Origin: CAYOSF01 sp964406605
GTDB lineage: Bacteria; Chloroflexota; Dehalococcoidia; DSTF01; RBG-16-68-14
Length of the DNA stretch: 64,000 bases
Assembly: GCA_964406605.1 (NCBI GenBank)
Contig: CAYOSF010000005.1
Coordinates: 124,001-188,000 of the forward strand
Reading direction: 5' to 3'
Under the pieces are notes generated by a model that saw nothing but the letters and a program-made list of their open reading frames with translations, did no database searches and was not told the origin of the DNA. Positions 16,101-24,718 of the stretch are shown piece after piece. A program made the position numbers and the translations under genes. Within the stretch, counting starts at the first letter, position 1; the number at the start of each line of letters is the position of its first letter.

Positions 16101-17000
16101 ATGGCTAGCGCGCAGGCGACCGGGGTCGTTTCAACCGACTTCGAGGTGCGCGCGCGGCGGAGCGGCCGCTGGCGCCGAGTGGGGTACATACTTCGCGACA
16201 ATCCGCTGGGCGTCTTCGGGCTGGTGGTCATCCTGGTGCTGGCCGTGTTCGCGGTGTTCGCGCCCCTCATCGCGCCGTACTCGCCCGATGCCTTTGCGGG
16301 AGATGGGCGTCTGGGCCCATCCCCGAGCCATCTCTTCGGCACCGACAAGCTCGGGCGGGACATGTTCAGTCGAGTGGTCTATGGCGCGCGCATTTCTCTG
16401 ATGATCGGCTTCTCGGCGGTGATCTTCGGAACCGTGGTGGGCACGCTCTGTGGGATCTTCTCGGGCTACGTCGGCGGGTGGGTCGACGCGCTCGCGATGC
16501 GCAGCGTGGATACGCTCATCGCATTCCCGGCGCTGCTGCTGCTGCTGATCATGCGACAGGTGCTGGGCCCATCGCTCCGGACGCTGATCATCGCGATCGC
16601 TCTCGCCATCATCCCGGGTGTGGCCCGTGTGGTGCGCGGTGCGGTTCTATCGGAACGGAACAACCAGTACGTGGAGGCGGCCCGGGCGCTGGGGGCGTCC
16701 GTGCCGCGGATTCTGCTCGTCCATATTGCGCCCAACGTCATCGCCCTGGCGATCATCATCATGACGACGCTCCTGGGCTCCGCGATCCTGGCGGAGGCGT
16801 CGCTCTCCTTCCTGGGATTGGGAGTGCCCGGCACGGTCACCTGGGGCAAGGACGTGAGCGACGCGCGGAACACCTTCCCCGTGCACTTCTGGTGGGCCTT
16901 GTTCCCCGGCGCCGCGATCACGCTCACCGTGCTGGGCTTCAACCTGCTGGGCGACTCCCTGCGGGACATCTTCGACCCGAGGCTGCGCGGCCGCCTCTAG
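16101..17000 (+). CDS. ABC transporter permease, DppC type (copy b)
   Basis: A 299-residue DppC-type permease, the same length as copy a and nearly identical from the first helix to the C-terminus. Differences cluster in the N-terminal 50 residues (FEVRARRSGRWRRVGYILRD against FEPHVQRIGRWRRIGLIVRD) and around the first periplasmic loop. Both copies keep every family motif, so neither looks like a pseudogene. The 74-base gap holds no promoter-like element. The tandem duplication may provide alternative DppB-DppC pairings. Confidence 0.92.
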   Translation: MASAQATGVVSTDFEVRARRSGRWRRVGYILRDNPLGVFGLVVILVLAVFAVFAPLIAPYSPDAFAGDGRLGPSPSHLFGTDKLGRDMFSRVVYGARISLMIGFSAVIFGTVVGTLCGIFSGYVGGWVDALAMRSVDTLIAFPALLLLLIMRQVLGPSLRTLIIAIALAIIPGVARVVRGAVLSERNNQYVEAARALGASVPRILLVHIAPNVIALAIIIMTTLLGSAILAEASLSFLGLGVPGTVTWGKDVSDARNTFPVHFWWALFPGAAITLTVLGFNLLGDSLRDIFDPRLRGRL

Positions 17001-17188
17001 CGGTATCACAGCACGGGCTGTGCCGGACGCCACCAGGCCCCCGTGCCCAGCGTTCGCGCCTTGACCGTGCGCGCCGTATCGAGTACAGGTACGTTACACG
17101 TAGGGGATGGAACGACTGGTGGCCCCGATTTGTCTCTTTGCGCCGCTGCTTTGGTGCTCAGGGAGTTCCCTGCACGGAAACGGTGAGT

Positions 17189-17194
17189 ATAATA
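17189..17194 (+). promoter_or_regulatory. -10 box (TATAAT) of the second peptide-uptake operon
   Basis: Consensus TATAAT lies 83 bases before the ATG at 17278 in an otherwise empty 277-base intergenic region (17001-17277). A weak TTCCCT stands 16 bases upstream as a possible -35. The leader ends in GTAGGAGGAGGGAACC, a strong ribosome site. Confidence 0.6.
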
Positions 17195-17277
17195 GTGTCA
17201 GCCGGCGGGCGAGGGAACGGCCGGACAAGCGATGCCGTCTGAGGACGGTCGGTAGTAGGTAGGAGGAGGGAACCAGG

Positions 17278-18984
17278 ATGGCGAGGAGAAACTATTGGCA
17301 ACGGTTTCAGCGGACGCGTGTCTCTCGAAGGCGGGTCTTGGCAGCCGGCGGCATAGGGGCAGCCGGCTTAGCGGTCGCGGCGGCTTGCGGCGGAGGCGGC
17401 GGTGAAGGCGATGAGACGCCGGGACCAGGCGAAACGCCGGCAGGGGGTGAGACGCCGTCGTCCGGCGTTCCCAAGTCGGGCGGCCGCTATGTGACGGCCA
17501 CCGATGTTCCCCCTGACACGCTGGACCCGCACATCTCCGTAGCGGGAGGGCCGTCTGAGTTCCCACGGTTCTACAACGCTCTGTTGGTCAGATCGCCCCT
17601 CGACCAGACCTTCGAGTTCAATGATCTGGCGGAGAGCTTCGAGCAGCCGGATGAGACGACCTACGTCTACAGCATCCGGCCGGGCGTGAAGATCGCTCCC
17701 AACGACCTGGGCATCGCGGAACGGGATATGGAGGCTGAGGACGCCCTGGTGAGTTTCGAGCGGATCAAGGGCTTGCCTGAGGCGAACGCCTGCGCCTTCG
17801 TCTGCGAGTGGTTTGACACCCACGAAGCGCCCGATCCTCAGACGTACATCGCCAGGACGCCGTCACCCTACGCGTTCTATCTCATCAGGCTCGGCTCCTT
17901 CTACAACACGATCCCCCCGAGGGAGCTGATCCAGGACAACCCGGACCGAATGCGAGACCATGCGGTGGGAGGCGGTCCGTACTACGTCTCGAGCTATGTC
18001 GAAGCCGAGCACCTCAACATGGACCGCAACGTCAACTACTACCGCACGGACGAGAACAACAACAACGCGCCACTGCCATACTTCGACGCGAGGGATCTGA
18101 AGTTCATTGCCGACCGGGCGGCCCGTCGCGCGGCCTTCATCGGGGGGCAGATCTATTCGTACACCGCGGAGAGCATCGATGAGGCGGAACAGCTCGAACG
18201 CGACCACGACGTCTATGCGATCCGCGACCCCGTGTTCACGTTCATCTCTCTTACGATGAACGTCGAGCGCTCGCCTTGGGACGATCCCCGGATCCGCAAA
18301 GCCGCGATGTATGCCATCAACCGGCAGGACTACATCGATATCGTCTACAAAGGGGACGCCAGGGCGGACGGGCTGGTCAACTGGCCGCTGGGAGTGTACG
18401 CGCTCTCCGACGAGGAGCTGGAGGAGCTTCAGCCGTACGACCCTCAGCGCTCGAGGGATCTCATCAAGGAGGCCACCGGCGAAGACACGCTCAAGATCAA
18501 GGTCATGTACCCGGGGGGCAGCACCATCGAGGAGCACGACAAGCATCTGCCGATCTTCATCAAGCAGATGGAGGATGCCGGGTTCGAGCTGGATCAGGAC
18601 GTGCAGGACTTCGCTACCTGGCTGGACAACTACACGAACAAGAACTACGACCTCAGCTTCTCGCTAAACCAGACCTACGAGACACCGGAGTTCATCCTGG
18701 ACTGGCAGAGCTCCAAGGGACCGGCCGGCAGCTCCGTCTACTGCAACGGGCTCGAGGACCCGGACCTCGATGCGCAGCTAGAGCACGCCAAGACGCTCAC
18801 GGACCCAGACGAGATCGTGGAGGAATACCACAGGCTCCAGCGGGTGATCTACGAGAAGGGTCCGGTCTTCCTGCCGATCGTCAGTCCCTACAGCCGTACG
18901 CTGTACTGGGACTTCGTGAAGGACGTTGTGTCAGGCATATCCACGGCTGCGAACTACGTGAACACGACCTGGCTGGACCTCTAG
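17278..18984 (+). CDS. Oligopeptide-type ABC transporter substrate-binding lipoprotein (paralogue)
   Basis: A 568-residue family 5 solute-binding protein, clearly paralogous to the one at 12382: the leader RNYWQRFQRTRVSRRRVLAA is nearly the same, with Tat-like arginines and a lipobox AAAC, followed by a Gly/Glu/Thr/Pro linker. Shared landmarks include PPDTLDPHISVAGG, SPWDDPRIRKAAMYAINRQDY and LEELQPYDPQRSRDLIKEATG. Divergence in the binding lobes suggests another ligand range. A GGAGGAGGG site precedes the ATG. It starts a three-gene operon with the DppB and DppC proteins that follow. Confidence 0.92.
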   Translation: MARRNYWQRFQRTRVSRRRVLAAGGIGAAGLAVAAACGGGGGEGDETPGPGETPAGGETPSSGVPKSGGRYVTATDVPPDTLDPHISVAGGPSEFPRFYNALLVRSPLDQTFEFNDLAESFEQPDETTYVYSIRPGVKIAPNDLGIAERDMEAEDALVSFERIKGLPEANACAFVCEWFDTHEAPDPQTYIARTPSPYAFYLIRLGSFYNTIPPRELIQDNPDRMRDHAVGGGPYYVSSYVEAEHLNMDRNVNYYRTDENNNNAPLPYFDARDLKFIADRAARRAAFIGGQIYSYTAESIDEAEQLERDHDVYAIRDPVFTFISLTMNVERSPWDDPRIRKAAMYAINRQDYIDIVYKGDARADGLVNWPLGVYALSDEELEELQPYDPQRSRDLIKEATGEDTLKIKVMYPGGSTIEEHDKHLPIFIKQMEDAGFELDQDVQDFATWLDNYTNKNYDLSFSLNQTYETPEFILDWQSSKGPAGSSVYCNGLEDPDLDAQLEHAKTLTDPDEIVEEYHRLQRVIYEKGPVFLPIVSPYSRTLYWDFVKDVVSGISTAANYVNTTWLDL

Positions 18985-18994
18985 CGGGAGCAGC

Positions 18995-19993
18995 ATGCGG
19001 GCATTCATCATACGACGGCTGATCACCGGCGTCTTCATTCTCTTCGTCCTGTCAGTCGTCGTGTTCGGCATGCTGCGTTGCGCGCCGGGAGACCCGGCCA
19101 ACTTGCGCTGTGGAATCGGCGCCAAGGCGGAATGCATCACGGCCGAACGCGAGAGGCTCGGCCTCAACGATCCCTACTTTCCCATCTCCATCGACATCAC
19201 GGATGCCCCGTTCGTGGGATTCTACGGGGACAGCCAATATGCCAACTGGATGAAAGGAGTCCTCACAGGTGACCTGGGCGAGTCGTATACGACTCGGCGG
19301 CCCGTGATCGAGGCGATAAAGCAGCGGTTTCCTGTCACTCTGGAGCTGCTTACGATCACCATTCTGGCCACGGTGACCATCGGCGTACCCTTTGGCGTCG
19401 TCTCCGCTCTCTACCGCAACTCTACGCCGGACTACACGGTACGAGTAGCGGCCGTCCTGGGCCTGGCCGTACCCAACTTCTGGCTGGCGACCCTGGTCCT
19501 GTTAGTCCCAGCGGAGCAGTGGGGCTACGCCCCACCGTTTGGAGGCGCTATTAGCTTCTTTCGGGATCCCTGGGACAACCTGCGCCAGTTCGTGCCGCCG
19601 GCTGTCGTCTTGTCGCTGGCTTCGGCTGCCGGGATCATGCGCCTCACCCGTTCGTCACTGTTGGAGGTGCTGCGAACCGACTACATCAGGACCGCGCGCT
19701 CGAAAGGGCTGCGGGACCCGGTGGTGATCGGGCGTCACGCGCTGAGGAACTCGCTGATCCCGGTCGTCACGGTGCTGGGGCTGCAGATCGCGGTCGAGCT
19801 CGGCGGCACCATCATCATCGAGACGATCTTCTCGTTGCCGGGGCTGGGTCAGTTCACGTATACGGCGTTGCTCAGCAAGGACTACTTGGTGGTCCAGACG
19901 ATGGTCTTGTATGTCGGAGTGACGGTTGTGCTGATGAACCTGCTGGTGGACATCAGCTACGCGTGGCTGGACCCGCGAATCAGGTACTCGTAA
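18995..19993 (+). CDS. ABC transporter permease, DppB type (paralogue)
   Basis: A 332-residue DppB-type permease, the same length as the protein at 14119 and homologous throughout. Features are the N-terminal helix LITGVFILFVLSVVVFGMLR, a long external loop with two Cys (CGIGAKAEC), helices ATVTIGVPFGVVSALY and onward, and the coupling motif RTARSKGLRDPVVIGRHALRNS. It is cotranscribed with the binding protein, 10 bases upstream. Confidence 0.93.
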   Translation: MRAFIIRRLITGVFILFVLSVVVFGMLRCAPGDPANLRCGIGAKAECITAERERLGLNDPYFPISIDITDAPFVGFYGDSQYANWMKGVLTGDLGESYTTRRPVIEAIKQRFPVTLELLTITILATVTIGVPFGVVSALYRNSTPDYTVRVAAVLGLAVPNFWLATLVLLVPAEQWGYAPPFGGAISFFRDPWDNLRQFVPPAVVLSLASAAGIMRLTRSSLLEVLRTDYIRTARSKGLRDPVVIGRHALRNSLIPVVTVLGLQIAVELGGTIIIETIFSLPGLGQFTYTALLSKDYLVVQTMVLYVGVTVVLMNLLVDISYAWLDPRIRYS

Positions 19994-19999
19994 GGTCCT

Positions 20000-20914
20000 G
20001 TGACGATGGGAGCAAAGCAAGCGGCTGGCATCCTCGCAACCGAGGCGGAATACGTTCTCCGACCGAAACGCCACTGGGCGTCGAGCCTGTGGATCGCGAT
20101 CCGTCAGAATCCGCTGGGTTTCATTGGCTTTGTCATCATCCTCGTGCTGGTGGTCGTGGCCATCTTCGCCCCACTGATCGCGCCGTATTCGATCGATGAC
20201 TACGCTGCAGATAGGACGACTCAGAACCCCTCCTGGGCTCATCTCTTCGGGACGGATGGTATCGGCCGGGACATGTTCAGCCGCGTCGTCTTTGGCGCGC
20301 GGATCTCGCTGGCGGTCGGTTTCCTCTCAGTGGGAGCAGCCACGATCATTGCGACGGCCTTCGGCATTGCCTCCGGCTACATGGGCGGGCTCACCGACGC
20401 CCTCATTCAGCGATCCGTGGATACGGCGATCGCCTTTCCGACGCTGCTGCTCCTCTTGATCCTGGCCCAGTTGCTCGGGCCGTCGTTCTGGACGGTGATA
20501 TTCGCCGTCGCCCTGGCCATCGTGTTTCGGGTGACGCGCGTCGTACGCGGGGCGGTGCTCTCAGAGAAGAACAACCAGTACGTGGAGGCGGCGCGGGCGC
20601 TGGGCGCATCCACGCCTCGCATTCTGGTCTTCCACATCGCGCCCAACGTGACCGCTCTGGCGATCGTCATAGCCACGACGCTGCTGGGGACGGCGATCCT
20701 GGCCGAGGCTTCACTCTCGTTCCTGGGCCTGGGCATCCCGCCTCCCAATCCCTCGTGGGGCACCGACGTGAGCCTGGCACGGCAGAGCTACCCGGTGCAC
20801 ATCTGGTGGGCGTTCTTCCCCGGCGCGGCGATCACGCTCACTGTCCTGGGCTTCAACCTGCTGGGAGACGCTCTGCGGGACATCTTCGATCCAAGGCTGC
20901 GCGGACGCCTGTAG
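20000..20914 (+). CDS. ABC transporter permease, DppC type (second operon)
   Basis: A 304-residue DppC-type permease with NPLGFIGFVIILVLVVVAIF as first helix, FGTDGIGRDMFSRVVFGARISL, and the coupling loop YVEAARALGASTPRILVFHIAPN. The C-terminus FNLLGDALRDIFDPRLRGRL ends the protein as in its relatives. The start is GTG at 20000, or ATG at 20006. It lies 6 bases after the DppB stop. The operon ends here without ATPase genes, so the ATP-hydrolysing subunits must be encoded elsewhere or shared with other systems. Confidence 0.92.
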   Translation: MTMGAKQAAGILATEAEYVLRPKRHWASSLWIAIRQNPLGFIGFVIILVLVVVAIFAPLIAPYSIDDYAADRTTQNPSWAHLFGTDGIGRDMFSRVVFGARISLAVGFLSVGAATIIATAFGIASGYMGGLTDALIQRSVDTAIAFPTLLLLLILAQLLGPSFWTVIFAVALAIVFRVTRVVRGAVLSEKNNQYVEAARALGASTPRILVFHIAPNVTALAIVIATTLLGTAILAEASLSFLGLGIPPPNPSWGTDVSLARQSYPVHIWWAFFPGAAITLTVLGFNLLGDALRDIFDPRLRGRL

Positions 20915-21074
20915 CGAGACTCGCGGCTTCGAGACGACCCGGACGGAGAGTTGCGCCGTTGGCGACGCCTGCCACCGCTTCGGCGATCGGCTCACGCGGC
21001 AACGGCGCGTACGGGCGGCGCCTGCTACACTGTGACTCGATTCCCATGCGATTGCGTACGCTGAGGTCTTGCGC

Positions 21075-22364
21075 ATGAAGATCTGCTTCATCATGTACCA
21101 GGGGAACATGTACTCAGGCGGGCAGGGCGTCTACCTGTACTACCTGACGCGGGAGCTGGCACGGATGGGGCATGAGGTACACGTGCTGGCCGGTCCCCCG
21201 TACCCGACCCTGGACGAAGGTGTCATCGGCCACGATCTGACAACCTACAGCTATTGGAGCTACCATCACGAGAAGAAGAACTTCCTGTTTGAGCGGAACC
21301 CTCTCACGCACTTCCATCCGGTCAACTTCTACGAGTTCGTCTCCACGAGGATCTCGCTCTCTTCACTGTTGCTCACCTTCAGCGTGCGGGCTTGGGTCAA
21401 GCTGCGCGAGCTGGCCAGGGAGCACCGATTCGACGTGGTGCACGACAACCAGACGCTCAGCTACGGCATCTCGCTCATGCAGGCGTCGGGCTTCCCGGTG
21501 ATCGCGACCGTTCACCACCCGCTCACGATCGACCTGCAGAACGGTCTCCGCCAGGCCGGCAGTCTGTACGAGAAGGCGCGGCGCATTCTCTGGTCCCCAT
21601 GGGTGATGCAGCAGGTAGTGGCGCGGAGGCTGCCGCGGGTGGTGGTCGTTTCGCACACGTCGAAGCAGGCCGTCCAGGAGGCCTTCGGGCTGGCGCCGGA
21701 GCGGATGCGTGTGGTCCACAACGGCATCGATACCGAGTGCTTCCGCACGCTGCCCGGTGTGGAGCGGCAGCCCAACCTCATTCTCTATGTGGGAAACTCC
21801 GAGGATCGAAACAAAGGCGCCCGCTACCTGATGGAGGCTCTCCATCTGCTCCAGGATGACCGGCAGTCCTACGAGCTGGCCCTGGTCGATCACAAGAAGG
21901 AGCGCCTGAAGCTGGTGCCACGACTGGTCACGGAGTACGGCCTGTCGTCGCGGGTGCACTTCACCGGGAGGCTTTCGACAGAGCAGTTGGTGCGGCTCTA
22001 CAACCAAGCCACGCTGGTCGTGTCGCCGTCACTCTACGAGGGGTTCGGACTGCCGGCCGCCGAGGCGATGGCCTGTGGGACGCCCGTCATCGCTACCACC
22101 GGCGGCGCCTTCCCGGAGGTTATCGACCACGATGATACGGGCTGGCTCGTGCCGCCGGGCGACTCGGCCGCGCTGGCCGACGCTATCCGTCTCCTGATGG
22201 AGGACGCCAGCCTGCGCGAGCGACTGAGCCGCGCGGGCCAGCAATCGATTCTGGAGCGTTTCAGTTGGCGAAAGGCAGCCCAGGAGACGCTGGCGGTGTA
22301 CGAAGAGCTGTTGGGGCGCTCTCCGGCCGGGAGCGGCGCCGCCGTCGCTCCTTCCATCGCATAG
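21075..22364 (+). CDS. Glycosyltransferase family 4 (GT-B fold)
   Basis: A 429-residue GT4-type glycosyltransferase. The N-terminal Rossmann lobe opens with MKICFIMYQGNMYSGGQGVYLYYLTREL, where the Gly-rich loop binds the donor diphosphate, and carries GHEVHVLAG and DVVHDNQTLS. The C-terminal lobe has VVHNGIDTECF, ILYVGN, and the donor-binding ExxxxxxE segment SLYEGFGLPAAEAMACGTPVI followed by GGAFPEVI. It transfers a nucleotide sugar to a lipid, glycan or small molecule. The ATG at 21075 follows GAGGT. It stands alone; the acceptor is unknown. TACACT at about 21032 may be its -10. Confidence 0.9.
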   Translation: MKICFIMYQGNMYSGGQGVYLYYLTRELARMGHEVHVLAGPPYPTLDEGVIGHDLTTYSYWSYHHEKKNFLFERNPLTHFHPVNFYEFVSTRISLSSLLLTFSVRAWVKLRELAREHRFDVVHDNQTLSYGISLMQASGFPVIATVHHPLTIDLQNGLRQAGSLYEKARRILWSPWVMQQVVARRLPRVVVVSHTSKQAVQEAFGLAPERMRVVHNGIDTECFRTLPGVERQPNLILYVGNSEDRNKGARYLMEALHLLQDDRQSYELALVDHKKERLKLVPRLVTEYGLSSRVHFTGRLSTEQLVRLYNQATLVVSPSLYEGFGLPAAEAMACGTPVIATTGGAFPEVIDHDDTGWLVPPGDSAALADAIRLLMEDASLRERLSRAGQQSILERFSWRKAAQETLAVYEELLGRSPAGSGAAVAPSIA

Positions 22365-22385
22365 CGATCGGCCGTTCTCGATCCT

Positions 22386-22694
22386 TCAGGGACCTTCCGC
22401 GCGGTCGATGCGGTCCATGTCGACGACTTTCCACTCGCCGTCGATGAGCCGGAGCCGGTAGCGCATGCCGAGGGAGCCCAGATCGGTCTGGTAGGTGGCG
22501 TCGAAGAGATAGTCGTCTCCATCGCGCCCCTGGGGCGTCAGAGCGTACCCGAAGTAGGTCCACGTGGCGTTGCCGATCTGCATCGCCTTGGCGAGGCCGT
22601 CGGGGGTCATGCCGCGCACGGTGGCGCCGATGTCGCCAGCAACGACGGCGCGCGCATGGGCCTCGGCTGCTTCTTCGGCGCTCTGGTCAGTCAT
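22386..22694 (-). CDS. Small hypothetical protein, possibly NTF2-like
   Basis: A 102-residue protein with an Ala/Glu-rich N-terminal helix (QSAEEAAEAHARAVVAGDIG) followed by alternating beta strands (TWTYFGYAL, YLFDATYQTD, MRYRLRLIDGEWKVVDMDRI). The helix-then-sheet order and the GEWKVVD ending resemble SnoaL/NTF2-like ligand-binding folds. It is transcribed opposite to the glycosyltransferase and converges on it. No family was recognised with confidence and no function can be assigned. Confidence 0.6.
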   Translation of the reverse strand: MTDQSAEEAAEAHARAVVAGDIGATVRGMTPDGLAKAMQIGNATWTYFGYALTPQGRDGDDYLFDATYQTDLGSLGMRYRLRLIDGEWKVVDMDRIDRAEGP

Positions 22695-22780
22695 CAGCGT
22701 TCTAGTTCACGGCCGGCCTTCACAACGATGTGAAGCTCCGGCCTGGCGCATCGTAGCAGCTTGCCGGGCCGGCCAACAAG

Positions 22781-22829
22781 AACGGCGGCGCGGGTGGATT
22801 TCCCGCCGTTGGGAGGGCCGCGGTACAAT
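22781..22829 (+). promoter_or_regulatory. Hairpin and -10 box upstream of the LiaF-like gene
   Basis: Perfect 8-bp arms AACGGCGG (22781-22788) and CCGCCGTT (22803-22810) are followed by TACAAT (22824-22829), a likely -10 for the LiaF-like/selA pair. The hairpin overlaps the expected -35 position, so it may be an operator. Confidence 0.4.
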
Positions 22830-22889
22830 AAGGCACCCGCTGCGGGGAAGGCCAGCGCTCGGAGACGAGCATGAGAGCGGGAGGAAGAG

Positions 22890-23234
22890 ATGTTCAATGT
22901 CGCTATCTTCAGTTCGGGGAGGGTCGACGGCAGCAGAGCGGACCCGGGCGAAAGATTGACGTCGCTTGCCCTGTTGGGGGGCGCGGAGTTGGACTTCGCC
23001 TCCGCCCCCGCTCCTCCCGAAGTGCAGGTGCTGATTCTGAACCTTCTCGGCAACACGACTGTGAGGGTGCGGCCCGATCAGGAGGTGAAGCTATCCGGCT
23101 TCGTACTGCTGGGAGGCAAGACCATCGATCCCATGCGGCCAGGCGACGACGAGTTCGCCTTTCCCCTGGAGATCACCGCGTTCTCGCTACTCGGCGGCGT
23201 CAGCGTGAGGCGCGACAGCGAGGAGATGGACTGA
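22890..23234 (+). CDS. LiaF-like cell-wall-stress domain protein
   Basis: A 114-residue beta-helical protein with repeated ALLGGAELDF / FVLLGGKTIDP / FSLLGGVSVRR turns, the hallmark of the LiaF C-terminal (DUF2154-like) domain that in Firmicutes responds to envelope stress. There is no membrane segment, so it is probably cytosolic or peripheral. The start ATG follows GGGAGGAAGAG. Its TGA overlaps the proposed CTG start of selA (CTGA), so translation of SelA may depend on it. Why such a protein is joined to selenocysteine synthesis is unclear. Confidence 0.75.
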   Translation: MFNVAIFSSGRVDGSRADPGERLTSLALLGGAELDFASAPAPPEVQVLILNLLGNTTVRVRPDQEVKLSGFVLLGGKTIDPMRPGDDEFAFPLEITAFSLLGGVSVRRDSEEMD

Positions 23235-24619
23235 CGGACCGCAATCGCTACCGCGACCTGCCTTCCGTCGACAAGCTGCTCGCCCACGAGCGGCTGCGTG
23301 CGCTCATCGCCAGATACTCCGGCAGGACAGTCGGCGCGCTCGTGAGGGAGGAGCTGGACGTTGCCCGAGAGGCGATTGGGAGGGGAGAAGCGGCGCCGCC
23401 GGTCGAGGACATCGTCGCCGCGGTCGATAGCCGGGCGCGCTCGGCGCTTGCGCCTTCGCTTCGGCCGGTCGTCAACGCAACGGGTGTGATCATTCACACC
23501 AACCTGGGCCGCGCCCCGCTCTCCGACGAAGCGCTGACAGCAATGGCCGAGGCCGCCCGCGGCTACTCCAACCTGGAGTTTGAGCTGGAGGCGGGGGAGC
23601 GCGGTTCTCGATACGTCCACCTGGAGGGGCAGATCCGGCGGCTCACCGGCACCGAGGCCGCCATGGCCGTCAACAACAACGCATCGGCAGTGCTTCTCGC
23701 GCTCTCGACGCTCGCCGCCCACCGGGAGGTGGTCGTATCCCGCGGCCAGCTCGTCGAGATCGGCGGCGGGTTTCGCATCCCGGACATCATGGCGCAGAGC
23801 GACGCCTTCCTGGTCGAGGTCGGCACGACGAACCGCACCTACCTGGGCGACTACGAAGCGGGCATCACCGAGCAGACTGCGGCGCTCATGCGCGTGCACG
23901 CCAGCAACTTCAAGCTGGTCGGCTTTACCGAGTCCGTGCCAATCGAGGAGCTGGCGCAGCTTGCCCACGAGCGGAACCTGCTTCTCATCGACGACCTGGG
24001 CAGCGGCTGTCTTCTCGACACCACTTCGTTCGGCCTGCCGCCTGAGCCCACGCCGCAGAGGAGCCTGGCCGCCGGCGTGGACCTGGCCCTCTTCTCCGGC
24101 GACAAGCTCCTAGGCGGCCCGCAGGCCGGAATCATCGTGGGCCGGCGAGAGGTAGTGGGCCGGCTCAAGCGTCACCCGCTGGCCAGGGCGGTGCGCATGG
24201 ACAAGCTGAGCATCGCCGCTCTGGCGGCAACCCTCGACCATTACCTGAAGGAAGAAGCCCTGGAGAAGATACCGGTGTGGCGCATGATCGCCATGCCCCT
24301 TGATGCCATCGGCCGGCGGGCGCGCCGCTGGGCCCGCACCGTCGGCGAAGGTGCGAAGGTTGTCGACGGGCGCTCGATGATTGGCGGCGGCAGCCTTCCC
24401 GAGGAAGGCCTGGCGACGAAGCTGCTCGCGGTCGAAGGGCGGGAGGATCGCTCCGCCGAGACGCTCGCCCGGGCATTGCGCAACAGCGATCCGGCTGTCA
24501 TCGGCCGGATCGAGCATGACACGCTCCTGCTGGACCCTCGGACGGTTCATCCACGCGAGGACCGCGCGGTCATCGAGGCGCTCCGGGCTGCGCTCGCGGG
24601 CAGCGGCGGCCCGGCATAG
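23231..24619 (+). CDS. selA: L-seryl-tRNA(Sec) selenium transferase
   Basis: A 462-residue PLP enzyme that converts seryl-tRNA(Sec) to selenocysteyl-tRNA(Sec) using selenophosphate. Family marks are LPSVDKLL at the N-terminus, RPVVNATGVIIHTNLGRAPL, the Asn-rich AVNNNASAVLLAL, and FSGDKLLGGPQAG with the PLP lysine (about residue 292; Lys295 in E. coli). The conserved N-terminus begins next to 23231, where only a CTG is available: GGAG stands about 5 bases upstream and CTGA overlaps the preceding stop. The start is therefore unusual or coupled. No selB, selD or tRNA-Sec is in the window. Confidence 0.95.
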   Translation: MTDRNRYRDLPSVDKLLAHERLRALIARYSGRTVGALVREELDVAREAIGRGEAAPPVEDIVAAVDSRARSALAPSLRPVVNATGVIIHTNLGRAPLSDEALTAMAEAARGYSNLEFELEAGERGSRYVHLEGQIRRLTGTEAAMAVNNNASAVLLALSTLAAHREVVVSRGQLVEIGGGFRIPDIMAQSDAFLVEVGTTNRTYLGDYEAGITEQTAALMRVHASNFKLVGFTESVPIEELAQLAHERNLLLIDDLGSGCLLDTTSFGLPPEPTPQRSLAAGVDLALFSGDKLLGGPQAGIIVGRREVVGRLKRHPLARAVRMDKLSIAALAATLDHYLKEEALEKIPVWRMIAMPLDAIGRRARRWARTVGEGAKVVDGRSMIGGGSLPEEGLATKLLAVEGREDRSAETLARALRNSDPAVIGRIEHDTLLLDPRTVHPREDRAVIEALRAALAGSGGPA

Positions 24620-24637
24620 GCCCGCGCATTCGGGCCT
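24618..24637 (+). terminator. Hairpin at the end of selA
   Basis: AGGCCCG and CGGGCCT form a 7-bp stem around CGCATT, overlapping the stop codon. A T tract is absent, so termination may be weak or factor-assisted. Confidence 0.4.
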
Positions 24638-24702
24638 TCGTGGCGTGGCACTGCCGGTGATGTCCGCGCAAGCGCGGTGCGGTGGGCCGTCCCTCTTTCA
24701 GC

Positions 24703-24708
24703 TATACT
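24703..24708 (+). promoter_or_regulatory. -10 box (TATACT) for a leaderless transcript
   Basis: TATACT ends 10 bases before the ATG at 24719, with no ribosome site between. The mRNA would start at or just before the start codon. Confidence 0.45.
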
Positions 24709-24718
24709 AAGCCCGGCC

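Noticed and set aside
22700..22889. tRNA-Sec near selA
   Set aside because: The hairpin at 22781-22810 is only a simple stem; no acceptor/T-arm pair of a tRNA was found.
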